Positions 47,821 through 58,357 of a stretch of DNA of 64,000 bases are shown in pieces. Numbering within the stretch: position 1 is the first letter of the stretch; each line of letters begins with the position of its first letter. Origin of the DNA: Lutraria lutraria. Taxonomy: Eukaryota > Mollusca > Bivalvia > Venerida > Mactridae. Location of the stretch: contig OZ026840.1 in assembly GCA_964023205.1 (NCBI GenBank), positions 12,634,603 to 12,698,602 on the forward strand. The letters run 5' to 3'. The notes under the pieces are model-generated. The model had not been told where the DNA came from, did no database searches, and saw only the letters and a list, made by a program, of their open reading frames with translations. Both the position numbers and the translations under genes were made by a program.

Positions 47821-49223
47821 TACCCAGCCAGCATCACTACGTCGGCCCGACATCAAGCCGATATTGCCATCAATGTTGGCCCTACATCGGCATCTTGGTC
47901 GTTCCGACATCGACCCGCCTCGAATTTGCAACGCGACTCGATGTCGGCCCGACAGGATTTCCCCGACATTTATCCGATGTTCTGCCGATATTCCAGGAAT
48001 CGCTTTAATGACCCCTAAAATACTGGTATAGACCTACTGCGAACAGAAGCTAGTAAGATAAATATTGTATAAACTCATACTTGTTCATACATGGATCATA
48101 GTCTGCTGTCATGTGAGGAAACAATCAAACTAGCCCGAGTGAGAGTTTGGTTACAAAGCTACTACAAGTTATTTCATATATTTGTTAATTTCTAACAGGT
48201 CATCTTTAATTAAGATAACAAAATAAATAGAGTATTTTCTATATTTATTTAATCAACATCATGGTGATCATGTACATCTTATGATCTTAATTATGGGACT
48301 GGGCTCCAGATTAGTATTCCAAATCCAGACACTCCTTCCATGAAATAGAAATAATTTCAAAGTAAAATTTAAGGTTTACAGGTAATACTAAGGATAGATT
48401 AATATTGCTCTCTTTCTTTAAAATAACAACAAGTGCTTAATTGTTAAATTATGGGGCAAAATATAACAGTAGAAAAATGATATACATGAGTCTTAATGTA
48501 GCTCTTGAAAGTTCATAGGGTATGAACTGGAATAGAGTCCCAGACCCATTATGATAAAAAATATATTCAAATTCTAGCTATGTTTCCACTATCTACTGTA
48601 TTTCATGTTATGACAATTAAGCTAAAATGAAACCCAAATACATGAAGAATGAAAAATACAATAAGAAATCAATATATAACTTAGATTTTCATTACTCTGG
48701 AAATCCTATGTTTAAAATATGAATGTGGTCAGTGATATTGTACTATTCGGCACTTCTAAATTTAATTATTCACACAATTTATCATACTCATACATAAACA
48801 AATGCAAAATTACTAATGCTAAGTAACAAATTAAAAATACACTGTATATATCTTCCAAAAGTCTTAACCAAAAACTTAAAAACACTATAAAAGTTCATTT
48901 TGGTCATTCATGTAATTGTTTATAGTAGATTAATATTATTTTTCGCTTCTTTTTCCACTATCCCTCGTCACTGTTGGTACATACTACATAGGCACTGTCT
49001 CAACACCACCTTAACATCAGCTTCCTAAACACTTTGAATTGTCCTTTATACAGCTTCAGCTACAATATAATTAATCAATAAATTGATAACACAGTATTTA
49101 AAAACATACAATAAGCACAATTCATTTCCTTTAACTAATGCAATTAGCCAAATAGTTTCCTATTTCATGTAGATAATTAGGTTCAAATTAAATCATACTG
49201 CTGTAATAGGAGGAAAATCATGT

Positions 49224-49296
49224 ACCCAATGCGAGGACTCAAACCCGCCACCTTCTGCTTGCAAGTCAGATACTCTACCGACTGAGCTAATCGGGC
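49224..49296 (-). repeat. tRNA-Ala(UGC)-like SINE head, copy 1
   Basis: A 73 bp tRNA fold on the minus strand: acceptor GCCCGAT with ATTGGGT (two G-U pairs), D arm GCTC/GAGT, anticodon loop CTTGCAA (UGC), T stem GCGGG/CTCGC with an 8-base loop. The overlong T loop and the shared flanks (ATTGGGTACAT-ATTTTCCTC and TATTACA on the 3' side, ATTCACCAG on the 5' side) with the next copy argue for a SINE rather than a working tRNA gene. Confidence 0.6.
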
Positions 49297-49446
49297 TGGT
49301 GAATATCCCATCCAATTCATAAATACAATGTATTACTATTATGTATCACACCACCACATTGCTCCTTCCTTTTGATTAAAAAAAAGGATTTCGAGGCTAG
49401 TCTCATACTAACGGCATCAAATGTAATAGGAAGAGGAAAATAATGT

Positions 49447-49518
49447 ACCCAATGCATGGCTTGAACCCGCGATCTCTTGCTTGCAAGTCAGATGCTCTAG
49501 CAACTAAGCTGATCAGGC
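49447..49518 (-). repeat. tRNA-Ala(UGC)-like SINE head, copy 2
   Basis: A second, more decayed copy in the same orientation, 223 bp from the first. The anticodon loop is again CTTGCAA, but the anticodon stem (TCTGA/GCAAG) and T stem (GCGGG/CATGC) are broken. Flanks are shared with copy 1. Confidence 0.6.
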
Positions 49519-51825
49519 TGGTGAATATCCCAGCCAATTTACAAATTACAATATATCACACAGCAACTAAGAGTAAGAGTAATCAAGCTTAAAATTTTGA
49601 ATATCTAATTGTTGTAATTTGTATACAACTTTACAAGATATATTTATATGATATGTGATAATAATTACATTTGTAACTTACAATGAATGTTACTAGTATA
49701 TTGCCAACTTGCAACATAACCATTGTATAGTCCGACACACTCTCTGGCGACTAACTACTAAATACATGTGTATGCCATGCTGTGTCTTTGCTATCCTTCA
49801 CTGATAGTTGACCTGTAAAATTTAAAATCAAATTCTAAAACAACATATATTGTATTTCAAACATGTACCTTATAACAATCTATGGTATCTAGTCATACTA
49901 AAAAGTTAACAACATTAACAGAACAATGACATGATTTATACTTGTATACTCCTATATAATAGAGTCTATAGGTAGATCTTATTAAGTTATTTCCATCAAT
50001 ATATATTATTTCAAAATATTATTTATAATTAGAACTTTTTAGAATAATTATTTATGCATTCATTATTTATACAGAATAAATTAATATGAGCAGTTGAAAG
50101 TTCAATGTCTAATTGATATAAATTTACCATACAAGCCCCACATACCTGTCATTTAAGAAAAGTTGTAATTCCTTGAATCCTCTAAGTGCATAATTTTCTC
50201 CAATCAATCATGTTTAATATATTATTTAGCAACTTAGTGCACTTTCTGTACTTCAAAAACCAGTTCTGGTTCATCTTTTTTATACTGTATAGTTGTAAAA
50301 ATCTGCTGGTCTGGAGCTAAAACAAGTGACAAATGGAAATAAGAGTAATTTTACACAAAGATTTAGAAATAATTTTTAATTTAATTATTAGACTGAGTAC
50401 ATACTGGTCATTGGTCTTTGGTGTAAATAAACCATTATGGTAAAACAATGAAATCAAATGAATAACATAAAATTCCTTGAATGTAGATATTCTGCATAAA
50501 CATGAAATTAGTAACATGAGCAATTTTCTTTTGTTATAGACAGTCGCGAAAACATATGACAATAAAGCAACAAGCTAAAATAAGTTCCCAAGATAATTAA
50601 TTACTTTACTGTCAATATCCACCCGCTGTTGTTGATGTATGCCTTTTAAAGTAATTTTCCAAACTCACTGACATGTTTCTTGCAACGAAAACTTGTTTAT
50701 TTTCATGAAATCTATCCGACCTGCTGCTGACACTATAGTTCAAGAAATTCAAATATGGCGGTCAGCACTAAATGACTAATGCAGGCGGTTGACCTAGAAA
50801 AGGCTATAGATACTTAAATCTTGTTACAAGTTATCTAAGATTTCAAAATGTAAATGAATACTTACATTATAATGCAAAATTAACGTTTTGCTTCTTCACT
50901 TCTTTCATTCGCCTCATTGATTATGTAAAAACAGTTAACTCATTAATGCCAAAATACATTCGTCTACATCGGCCCTACATCAATCCGACATCTACTAGAC
51001 ATTGAGATTTGAACGAATGTAAAGAGTCAGATTCATCGTGTTTATCATTTCTATTTTACATATTCATGTCTACAGAATAGGTTAGAACTTAAATAAGTTA
51101 ACACTAAGTGTAATACACACTTTTTATAAAATCAACCTATGTCGGCCCTATTTCGGATTGACGTTGACAAATATTGTCGATATTCCGCTCTTTAGCCGCC
51201 GTCGGGCCAACATAGTGATGCTGGCTGGGTAGATACCCGATTCAAATGTTATGTATAATTGATGTTTGAAGATTATTTTAAGCTCTGGTATCACTTGTTG
51301 AAAATGTGTATATAGACTAAATGTTACAAATTAAGAATAACATCCACACAGAAAATCTGCTTCTTATCAAACATGGCAAACATTTTAATTGTTTAGGGTT
51401 TTCAAAATATATGAATTGTTAACATTTTGATAAATTATTCAGAACTGAATAAGCTGTTATTTGATATTTTATTGCATAGTTTTAGTTCTTTTACCATGAC
51501 CTTTTTACTTCTGTTTATACCTTATAAGGACCATACTATGCTGTAAACCGTATTTTATACGATAGCGTGTTACTGGTACCTTTGATGCCATAGTCTGAAG
51601 GCGAGATTGCTTTTAAGATTATATATCTGTCCATTAAAATATTTATCTTTATTGTACGTTGTTGAATGTGTCTCCATGTGATAAGTGATAGGTAGTAAGG
51701 TATGATTCATGCACTAAATACTTGTATTTAGCAGTACCGCCCTTGACGTACAGCACACATAACGTAAACGGGATTGTTAATGTTAAATATAATAAGACGG
51801 GAATAGCACCAATATTCGCATTTTT

Positions 51826-52050
51826 GCCAACGTGACGAGAATACCCTTCTTCTCAAATCTCAGCATATTTGCCAACGTGACGGGTATACCCCGTCTGCAC
51901 AAATCTCATCATATTTGCCAACGTGACGGGTATAACCCGTCTGCACAAATCTCAGCATATTTGCCAACGTGACGGGTATACCCCGTCTGCACAAATCTCA
52001 GCATATTTGCCAACGTGACGGGTATACCCGTCTGCACAAATCTTCACATA
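51826..52050 (+). repeat. 46 bp tandem repeat with internal palindrome, 5 copies
   Basis: GCCAACGTGACGGGTATACC starts at 51826, 51871, 51917, 51963 and 52009, spaced 45-46 bp. The middle three are nearly identical. Each holds GACGGGTATACCCCGTC, an inverted repeat of six G/C-rich base pairs around TATA, followed by TGCACAAATCTCAGCATATTT. Confidence 0.92.
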
Positions 52051-52115
52051 TTTGTGTTATAATAAAGTGAAGCAAAAAGAAGCACTAAACTTTGCTGTAT
52101 CATTTTCACTACAGA

Positions 52116-52193
52116 TCGAGGGCTCAGCGCAACACTGTCGTAACTTGTTCTTATTTCAATATGAGTTACGGCACTGTTGCGTTGAACCCTCGA
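52116..52193. mobile_element. 78 bp hairpin MITE
   Basis: TCGAGGGCTCAGCGCAACAC and TGTCGTAACT on the left pair with AGTTACGGCA and CTGTTGCGTTGAACCCTCGA on the right. The related segment at 57600-57660 lacks this insert, so its boundaries are visible as an insertion. Confidence 0.75.
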
Positions 52194-52330
52194 GGTATCT
52201 GTATCAATTTTACTATGTCTCTAATCCATGATTTTACAATATTATATACACCCTACGAGCATGTGTGTAGATTCTGGCATGGTATAACAACAGACACATT
52301 GACAACTATGAGATTGAACCAATGAGGGGA

Positions 52331-53690
52331 TACATTATGAATAAACAGAAGTAAAAGTGGGGATACGCTCATCTATCTTAAGGTGATCATTGAGTTAACT
52401 TGAATTTCCATGTAAATTATCATTAAAGTCAAAATGTAATTCAAAAGAGGACAAAACACCAGTCAATTTGTTTTCCTTTTTACACATTCTTGGCGTTCTT
52501 AGTACAAGGAGAAAAAGATTTAGTTTAAATTTGCATTTCAATTATCATAGGATTCAGAGAAAAAGCCACACACAAACCAAGTATTCCACCTTCTCCGAAA
52601 TACTAAAAGCCGTTCCAACACAAAAGGACCCCAAACGCATGCAGTAGTGCTAGTGTTAGTTACCCTTTTTATTCTGATTTGTTTGTTTTGTTTGTTGGCC
52701 AGTAAGTTCAAATCATGACTTATTCATTCGTTCATCATTTATCATTAGTAATTTGTTAAATGACTGTTGTAGTTCTGTTAATAAAGTGAGCCATGCCAGA
52801 TCTTAAAAGTTCTTACCATAGTCAGAACGTAGATATATATCCACCGAGGATATAACACCAGCCATTCCAAACTCCATCGCCCAATAAGAGTAATTAGAAT
52901 TGTTGGTAACAGCACATCAATAATCATTTAACATATTAAGCGTTGGTTAAAATTACCATCCAACGCATATTCTGCCGGGAAATCATATTACGTACTCGAT
53001 TGCCATGCAGTTGCCCCTTTCGTCAGGTCCATATTCAAAGTTAATATCCCTGTGATTAATTATAAACAAGCTTATCCGGAGGATTTTATTTCCTTTTAAA
53101 TAGAATGAAATACTCTAAAATTGTTTAACGATTTTGACGAAGTCCAGAATTTAAGTCAGCTGAAATATAAAGCTATGAGGGTAATGTTTAGTTTGATCCC
53201 TGCTCATACGCATGTATGTGTTAGTGCGAGGAAATATCTATTATATAAGAGTTCCATCATAAAATGGTGTCTATTTCAATGATAAATGAATATGCGATTG
53301 AAATGGATATCCATGGTATCCGATAATAAATAACAACTTTAGAGATGATTATAATGTGTACGGTTTGCTTAGCTTCTTTTAATGTTGTGCATAATTGTTG
53401 TCATGAACTTAAAAAAAATCCTAGTATTAATGAATACGAAATCTTTTATTTTACATTTAGTAATAAATTTTGAGACTTATTCCTTTAATAAAATTGCTTC
53501 CTTCTCTCACACGAGAATGTATTGTTTTTGTATTCTTATGACAAATTCCTAAAAGTTTTGCGTTAAAGAAACAGACACAAGTACATTTGTGCATATACCA
53601 CACTATGGGTAACACTAACAGGTCAGGCATTCAAGGATCACCTCGCCTGTTCCACTACGTATCTCACGAATGATCCCGGAAATACCAAAA
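52331..53690. other. intergenic AT-rich stretch
   Basis: No gene, RNA or convincing repeat seen. Confidence 0.4.
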
Positions 53691-53934
53691 TCCGTAGTTT
53701 GATACGGACCCGATACTAGTATAGATGCAGAGCGGTGTTATTACTGGTTCTGACGTATCTAAATAATACGAACCGCTCCGGAGCAACATGGACCTATCAT
53801 GATAAGCAATCCCTACATGAAAATCGAACGCGCTCGTGTAACTCGTTCATCATTCAAAATGCCACCAAGGAAGAGATCATCTTTTAAGGTATAACCTCTG
53901 CTGTTTTGCGTCGAAGGTGTCCAAGTTGCCGCCG

Positions 53935-54040
53935 CCGATTGGGGCCTGTGATAGATGACAATCCTCTCGTCATTGGCAAGATCCCGTATGGAGAAAGGCT
54001 TCATGAGCAAGATTTTCATACCAAATTCGTAATAACAACA
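53935..54040 (-). pseudogene. Harbinger transposase C-terminal fragment
   Basis: KILLMKPFSIRDLANDERIV corresponds to the L-MKPY-R-L block that follows the GD motif in Harbinger transposases. Only this block survives on this side of the inserted element; the frame continues to 53813 without further family motifs. Confidence 0.6.
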
Positions 54041-54693
54041 ATTGTGGACCGTAATCTTCCGTATTTTGTGGTGATTTAACGTAGTAAATCGTAAAAGAAC
54101 TTGAGAAGCGTAGCTAGTCCAAACCCGTCCGTAATTCCACGTAATGAGACCGTGCCGTTCCATGTCAAATTCGTTACAAACCGTATTATATCCTTAGACA
54201 ATACGTGGTGTAACCCTACTCCACCGTAACAAACCTTAAGCCTGTCTCACAAAGAACACGGTTGGGCACACGGTTCCAATACGGTATACTCGGTTATACA
54301 CGGGTTGACTGGTACGAGTATTGAGCTCCAACCGTGCCTGGGGATGAGTTGGTACGATATAGACTCGAATGTAGCACGAGTATGTACGAACAAAGCACGG
54401 ATATACTCGATCAAGCAAGGTTTGTCACGGTTTGAACACAATTTGCAAAACGATTTTCATACGATTGTTGTACGGTTCCAAGTACGGTCTAGTACGGTCT
54501 GTTATGGCCTAGTACGATTAAACACGACTTTTACTCGATTAAATAGACATTTACAGGGTTAACATACGGTCCCGACGACTTTTGTTCGAGTTATGCTCGA
54601 ATTATCACACATTCGTGTATGTTTTGATAAATTGACTCGTTTTGATGGCTTGGCTTCATAAATGTTCGAACTTTCAACAGAGAAGTTATAAAA

Positions 54694-55623
54694 ATGGCAG
54701 ATGACAGAATAAGGGAATTAGAAATCATGATAAGACTGATAGACATTGAGATTATTTTGGCCAGAAGGCGTGAGGGGAGACAAGAACAAGCCAACAGAAG
54801 GAGAAGAAGAAGAAGAAGGAGACAAGTTTGGACATGGGAATGGCTCAACAGAAGGGTCATGTTTGGTCAATATGATACTCTGTTACATGAACTAAACAGA
54901 GAGGACCCCAGGTGTTACAAGAACTTCCTCCGTGTTGATGCTGACTTGTTTCAGGAGTTTGTGAGACGTGTCGGGCCACAAATAACCAAGAAAACAACCA
55001 ATTGGAGGTAAAAATAATATCTTTTTTTTCAGGGAAAAGCAACATATCCAATAATAAATCTACTTTTATTTATTTTCAGAGAGCCATTGGACCCTGGACT
55101 GAAGCTTGCAATCACACTGCGACACATGGCCACTGGTGCTACATTCAGAGAGTTGATGTACAGTTTCCGGGTAGCAGACAACACAATCTCAAAATTCATA
55201 CCGACAGTCCTGGAGGCTATAGTCGACACATTCCAAGCCGAAGTTATGCCACCACTTATTGAGCCAGATGAATGGAGAGAAGTCAGTACCAGGTTCAACA
55301 CCAAGTGGAATTTCCCCCATGCTTGTGGTGCCCTGGATGGCAAGCATATTCCTATCAAGGCCCCACCAAATTCTGGATCACTCTACCACAACTACAAGGG
55401 CTTCTTCTCCATGATCCTTCTGGCATTGGCAGATGCCGACTACAAGTTTATATGGGTATCAGTGGCGGAGTATGGCTCAGCATCCGATTGCCAAGTGTTC
55501 AACGAATCTGAATTAAGGGAATTGGTGGAAGGAGGTGAGCTAGGCTTCCCTGATCCAGAGCCACTGCCAGGCCTGATGGAAAACATGCACTACTTCTTCC
55601 TGGGAGACGAAGATAAAAATTAA
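54694..55623 (+). CDS. Harbinger transposase, C-terminally truncated (2 exons)
   Basis: Exons 54694-55007 and 55080-55623 join through a 72 bp GT-AG intron (GAG/GTAAAA ... TATTTTCAG/A) into a 285-residue frame without stops. Features: an acidic/basic N terminus with a run of nine Arg (35-43), WTWEWLNRR, the F-F-R--P-I region (FQEFVRRVGPQITK), LDPGLKLAITLRHMATG, FRELMYSFRVADNTIS, then the DDE core with WNFPHACGALDGKHIPIKAP (first Asp at 191), SGSLYHNYKGFFSMILLALA and YGSASDCQVFNES (second Asp at 241). The frame reaches YFFLGDEDKN and stops just where family members continue with GDDAF-L-MKPY and the region with the third acidic residue. The protein therefore lacks the third catalytic acid and should be inactive in cutting, though it could still be expressed. 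Confidence 0.88.
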
Positions 55624-55674
55624 AAATAAATAAATATATAAATAAATAAAAATGTGAAGCAATGTAAAATTTAC

Positions 55675-55901
55675 CTTTTTTTCGAGGGTGCGGCAGTTCC
55701 TGGAGGGCCCATCGAGCTGGCATCCGAGTATGAATCTCTGGGTATCTCGTCAGGTGGTGCCAACGGGTCCTCCAGCTCATCAGGGTCGACAGGGTCAACA
55801 GGTTGAAGTGGTCGGAGGTCCTTGGTGGCCCTTTTTGTATTCTCGCTGGGAGAATCTTCCATGGGGATTCTTTTGGGGACCTTCTTCTTCTTTGGAGGCA
55901 T
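55675..55901 (-). CDS. first exon of the second Harbinger protein (Myb/SANT-like partner), partial
   Basis: ATG at 55899-55901 opens MPPKKKKVPKRIPMEDSPSE and continues with a Pro/Asp-rich stretch (PVDPVDPDELEDPLAPPDE), ending KKR at a donor G/GTAAAT (55675/55674). Harbinger elements encode a second DNA-binding protein of Myb/SANT type, often on the opposite strand, that brings the transposase to the nucleus. Only this disordered, basic N-terminal exon remains; the Myb-like domain would have been in the deleted part. The role is inferred from position and orientation, not from a visible domain. Confidence 0.55.
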
Positions 55902-56929
55902 TATGTAGCAAGTACTCTGTTGTTTCAAGGTGGCAGCAGGTAGTTGTGTTTTCTGTTGTGTTCGAGTGCTGTATGATCATACACGAGCTTTGTACAGACG
56001 TAGAGACCGTGTCTGGTCGTACTTGACCATGTTTAATTCGTACTTGAACCGTATTGGTCGTATGGCGATCGTATGAAACCGTATTGGTCGTATGGCGATC
56101 GTATAAAACCGTGTATACACTCGTGTGAATCGTACGGTTATCGTGTGACATTCGAGTGTTAATCCGGGTGTTGGATGTAGGACTTGGGAACGGTTTCACA
56201 CGATTCCATACGATTTATATACGATATTGACACGGTTGAGCTCACTCGTGGAGTGGACTTCATGTGCGGTTGTATATACGGTCTCACACGGTCTCTCACG
56301 GTCTTATACGATCGCTAATACGATCATACACGGACATGGCACCCGTGCCAGTTTTTTTTAAGTTTTAAAGATCATACACGGCTTTCACGGATACACTCGA
56401 ATGGCCCGAGTGTAACTCGGATAAGGCCACGGTTGGTTCGGTTGTATGTACGGTTTACACGGGTGGCCAACCGTATAAGCCGTGTGTTCTGTGTGAGACA
56501 GGCTTTAGGTAACATCGGTTCTACGTATGAGTACGGATTACTACGGTTTTAATACGGACTAAAACGGACCAGTACGTTCTAATACAGTTTAATAAGGATG
56601 CACTACGGATGTTTGGTCCTTGATCAAATTATGAACATGTTCAAAATTGGTCAATGACTGTTACGGATATACAAGTACTACTGTGTATAACTACGGCTTC
56701 AGTACAGAAAGCTACGGACCAATATAGATTGCCACGAATGGTGCCGGATCGTAGCTTATCCGGCGTCAAATCCGTGACTAACCTATGTGTTTTAGAGCAT
56801 ATAAATAAATAAAGGATTCCCATTAAAAAGTCCAAACAGCCGTACTTCTACTCCAAAGAGTAGATTAATACCAGAATAATTTATCTAACATTGCACACAA
56901 TTTAATTGCTAAGGGTTCTCACGTTAGAG

Positions 56930-57720
56930 TATTAACTTTTTTATAAATTATTCTGAACAAAAAGCGTTGTGATTTGATCTTTTTTACTGCAGATATTTTT
57001 TATAGCTTGTCTAACTGTTTCATGCCTTATACAGGACATAAATTATCATACTATATACATATTTTATACGAAAGTGTGTTACTGGTATCTTTGATGTACA
57101 ACAACATGATACCGTGGTTTTGAAGTGAGATTGCTTTTAAGATTATAAATCTGTCCATTAAAATATTTATCTTTATGGTATGTTGTGGAGTTTGTTTTTA
57201 CGTGCTAAATAATAGATGCCAAGATAAGATTCGTGCACTACATACTCGAGTTTAGCAGTAACACTCTTGTCATATATCATACTATGTAAACGTTTTTTGT
57301 ATTAATTTACCATTTCGATGCCAATAAGACGAGCAAATCTCCGCATATTTGCCCAGTGACGAGTATACCCGTAATCACAAATCACCTTATATGCCAAGTG
57401 ACGTGCATTCACAAATATCCGTATTTTTATTTACATGACGGGTACACACGTTTTGGATTTAGTTTATAAATAAGCTCGCAATTCTTAGAATTTTCCCTGA
57501 CAATACAGTATACAATATAGGCAATTTGTACCTGGCAGCGAAAGGGCTAATACATCGATTCTCAATCAATATGTGTTCTAATATACTGAGTCAAAAAGAA
57601 ACAAAAGCATAAAGAATTGCTTTACTATGTTCACTTGTGTATCAATTTCAAGATTTATCAATACACAACGCGTATGTAAATTCTGACTGGTATAAAAATA
57701 CTCAAAAGTATTCAATTACA
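56930..57720 (+). repeat. duplicated segment, copy 2
   Basis: Counterpart of 51420-52330. The 46 bp units here are only two or three decayed ones (GCATATTTGCCCAGTGACGAGTATACCCG at about 57342; ATATGCCAAGTGACG; ACATGACGGGTACAC). It lacks the 78 bp MITE. Confidence 0.72.
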
Positions 57721-58203
57721 GTTAACATTTATAGTATTTAATATCAGCTAAAAAGCCAAAATTACACATAAATCCGCCATATATGAAATAAACAGCAATT
57801 TCTCTCACCTACAGTACATAGACAGTTCTTACTTATTGAACGGCGGCGTCAGTATTGAATTCATTTAAAGAAAGATCCCTGTAGTTACGTAATCGTAAAC
57901 TTCATTTGACCTAAATGTTTCTATTAAGTGATAAACATGTCAGAATATTTAAAATGTATGTTTTTACCGTAACTACAACGCTTTGGAAATGTTTATATAT
58001 TTTTATGGGTTCGTTTCTAAACCTTACTATCCATAATCCACAAAAGTCCCGAAAACTGCTTGAATTAACAATGGTTGAATTAAAAAATCAACGAAATTTG
58101 TATTTTCTGTACTTCGTACGAGCCTGTATGTTGGAGAAACTGTAGTTACAATTCCCAAACTATGCAAATATGCATGGTCTTTTTAACCATGAATTTTATT
58201 ACC
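57721..58203. other. intergenic AT-rich stretch
   Basis: No gene seen. A 76-codon frame at 57915-58145 (+) lacks recognisable content. Confidence 0.4.
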
Positions 58204-58315
58204 CAGAGTTGTCGTTCGTCTAAACTGGTTACTGTTCCATGTTGCGGTGAGCTTTGCACACTAATCAGCGGGAACCAGTTTACCCGTATGGGAGACATAA
58301 CGAACGATAACTCTG
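58204..58315. mobile_element. 112 bp hairpin MITE
   Basis: CAGAGTT(G)TCGTTCGT pairs with ACGAACGATAACTCTG, and inside it TAAACTGGTT-ACTGTTCC pairs with GGGAACCAGTTTA. The ends are CAG/CTG. Confidence 0.7.
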
Positions 58316-58357
58316 AGATTGAACCGGTATTTGACCGTCAAGTTACAACAACGTAAG

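Larger units (their letters stand above)
48950..50760 (-). pseudogene. coding-like exon fragments of unknown family inside the 3.4 kb element
   Basis: On the minus strand, a short frame MSVSLENYFKRHTSTTAGGY (about 50674-50612) lies downstream of a GC-richer stretch. After a TTGTTTTAG acceptor comes PDQQIFTTIQYKKDEPELVF plus EVQKVH and a stop (about 50313-50233). After an AATTTTACAG acceptor comes QLSVKDSKDTAWHTHVFSS, a stop, then SPESVSDYTMVMLQVGNIL (about 49813-49690). After a TTGTAG comes a frame with ADVKVVLRQCLCSMYQQ and EKEAKN between stops (about 49060-48950). The order and acceptor sites suggest a decayed multi-exon gene of the element or captured from the host. No family is recognised, and chance cannot be excluded. 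Confidence 0.25.
47821..51231. mobile_element. 3.4 kb TIR element with TACCCAGCCAGCATCACTA ends
   Basis: Left end 47821 and right end 51231 are inverse copies: the first 19 bases, TACCCAGCCAGCATCACTA, are identical, and 30 of the first 34 agree. Inside both ends are clusters of related words (TCGGCCCGACATC, TTGGCCCTACATCGG on the left; ATCGGCCCTACATCAATCCGAC, GTCGGCCCTATTTCGG on the right). The ends begin and finish with TA. The interior has two tRNA-like SINE heads and weak coding-like fragments on the minus strand, but no recognised transposase. As I recall, elements with CCCAGCCAGC ends are frequent in molluscs; I cannot assign a superfamily. Confidence 0.85.
51420..52330 (+). repeat. duplicated segment, copy 1
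   Basis: This matches 56930-57720 in the same orientation with many substitutions: TAAATTATTC-GAAC, TTATACG-TAG(C/T)GTGTTACTGGTA-CTTTGATG, GAGATTGCTTTTAAGATTATA, ATCTGTCCATTAAAATATTTATCTTTAT, CACTA-ATACT, TTTAGCAGTA, the GACGGGTATACCC repeats, and TGTGTAGATTCTGGCATGGTATAA against TATGTAAATTCTGACTGGTATAA at the end. It is an old repeat family. This copy has more tandem units and an extra 78 bp MITE. Confidence 0.75.
54239..56504. mobile_element. PIF/Harbinger DNA transposon, internally deleted, with TTA target duplication
   Basis: The ends AGCCTGTCTCACA(A/C)AGAACAC agree at 20 of 21 positions in inverse orientation, and the element is flanked by TTA at 54236-54238 and 56505-56507. Its length is 2266 bp. 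The two protein genes usual for Harbinger are present in part: a transposase on + and an N-terminal exon of a second protein on -, facing each other. The C-terminal part of both is missing at an AT-rich junction near 55620-55670. Sub-terminal stretches (54250-54600, 55960-56480) are packed with ACGGT, TACGA and CACGG words, probably transposase-binding sites. The intact duplications and near-intact frames suggest a younger insertion than the other elements. Confidence 0.93.
53690..56800. mobile_element. older Harbinger remnant, interrupted by a younger Harbinger
   Basis: Flanking the element at 54239-56504 on both sides is DNA rich in TACGGA/TCCGTA words (53690-54235 and 56508-56780), unlike the AT-rich surroundings. 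On the minus strand at about 54020-53935 it reads FGMKILLMKPFSIRDLANDE and RIVIYHR, the conserved region near the C terminus of Harbinger transposases. The outer terminal repeats cannot be fixed by eye, so both ends given here are approximate. Confidence 0.6.

Noticed and set aside
49224..49296. A functional tRNA-Ala gene
   Set aside because: The T loop has eight bases, and the flanks are shared with a decayed second copy 223 bp away. This fits a SINE better.
51826..52050. A CRISPR-like array (46 bp repeats with palindromes)
   Set aside because: The units are contiguous tandem copies without distinct spacers, in eukaryotic DNA.
54591..54860. A Leu-rich minus-strand frame (LLLLLLLLLACS)
   Set aside because: It is the antisense of the Arg-rich N terminus of the Harbinger transposase.
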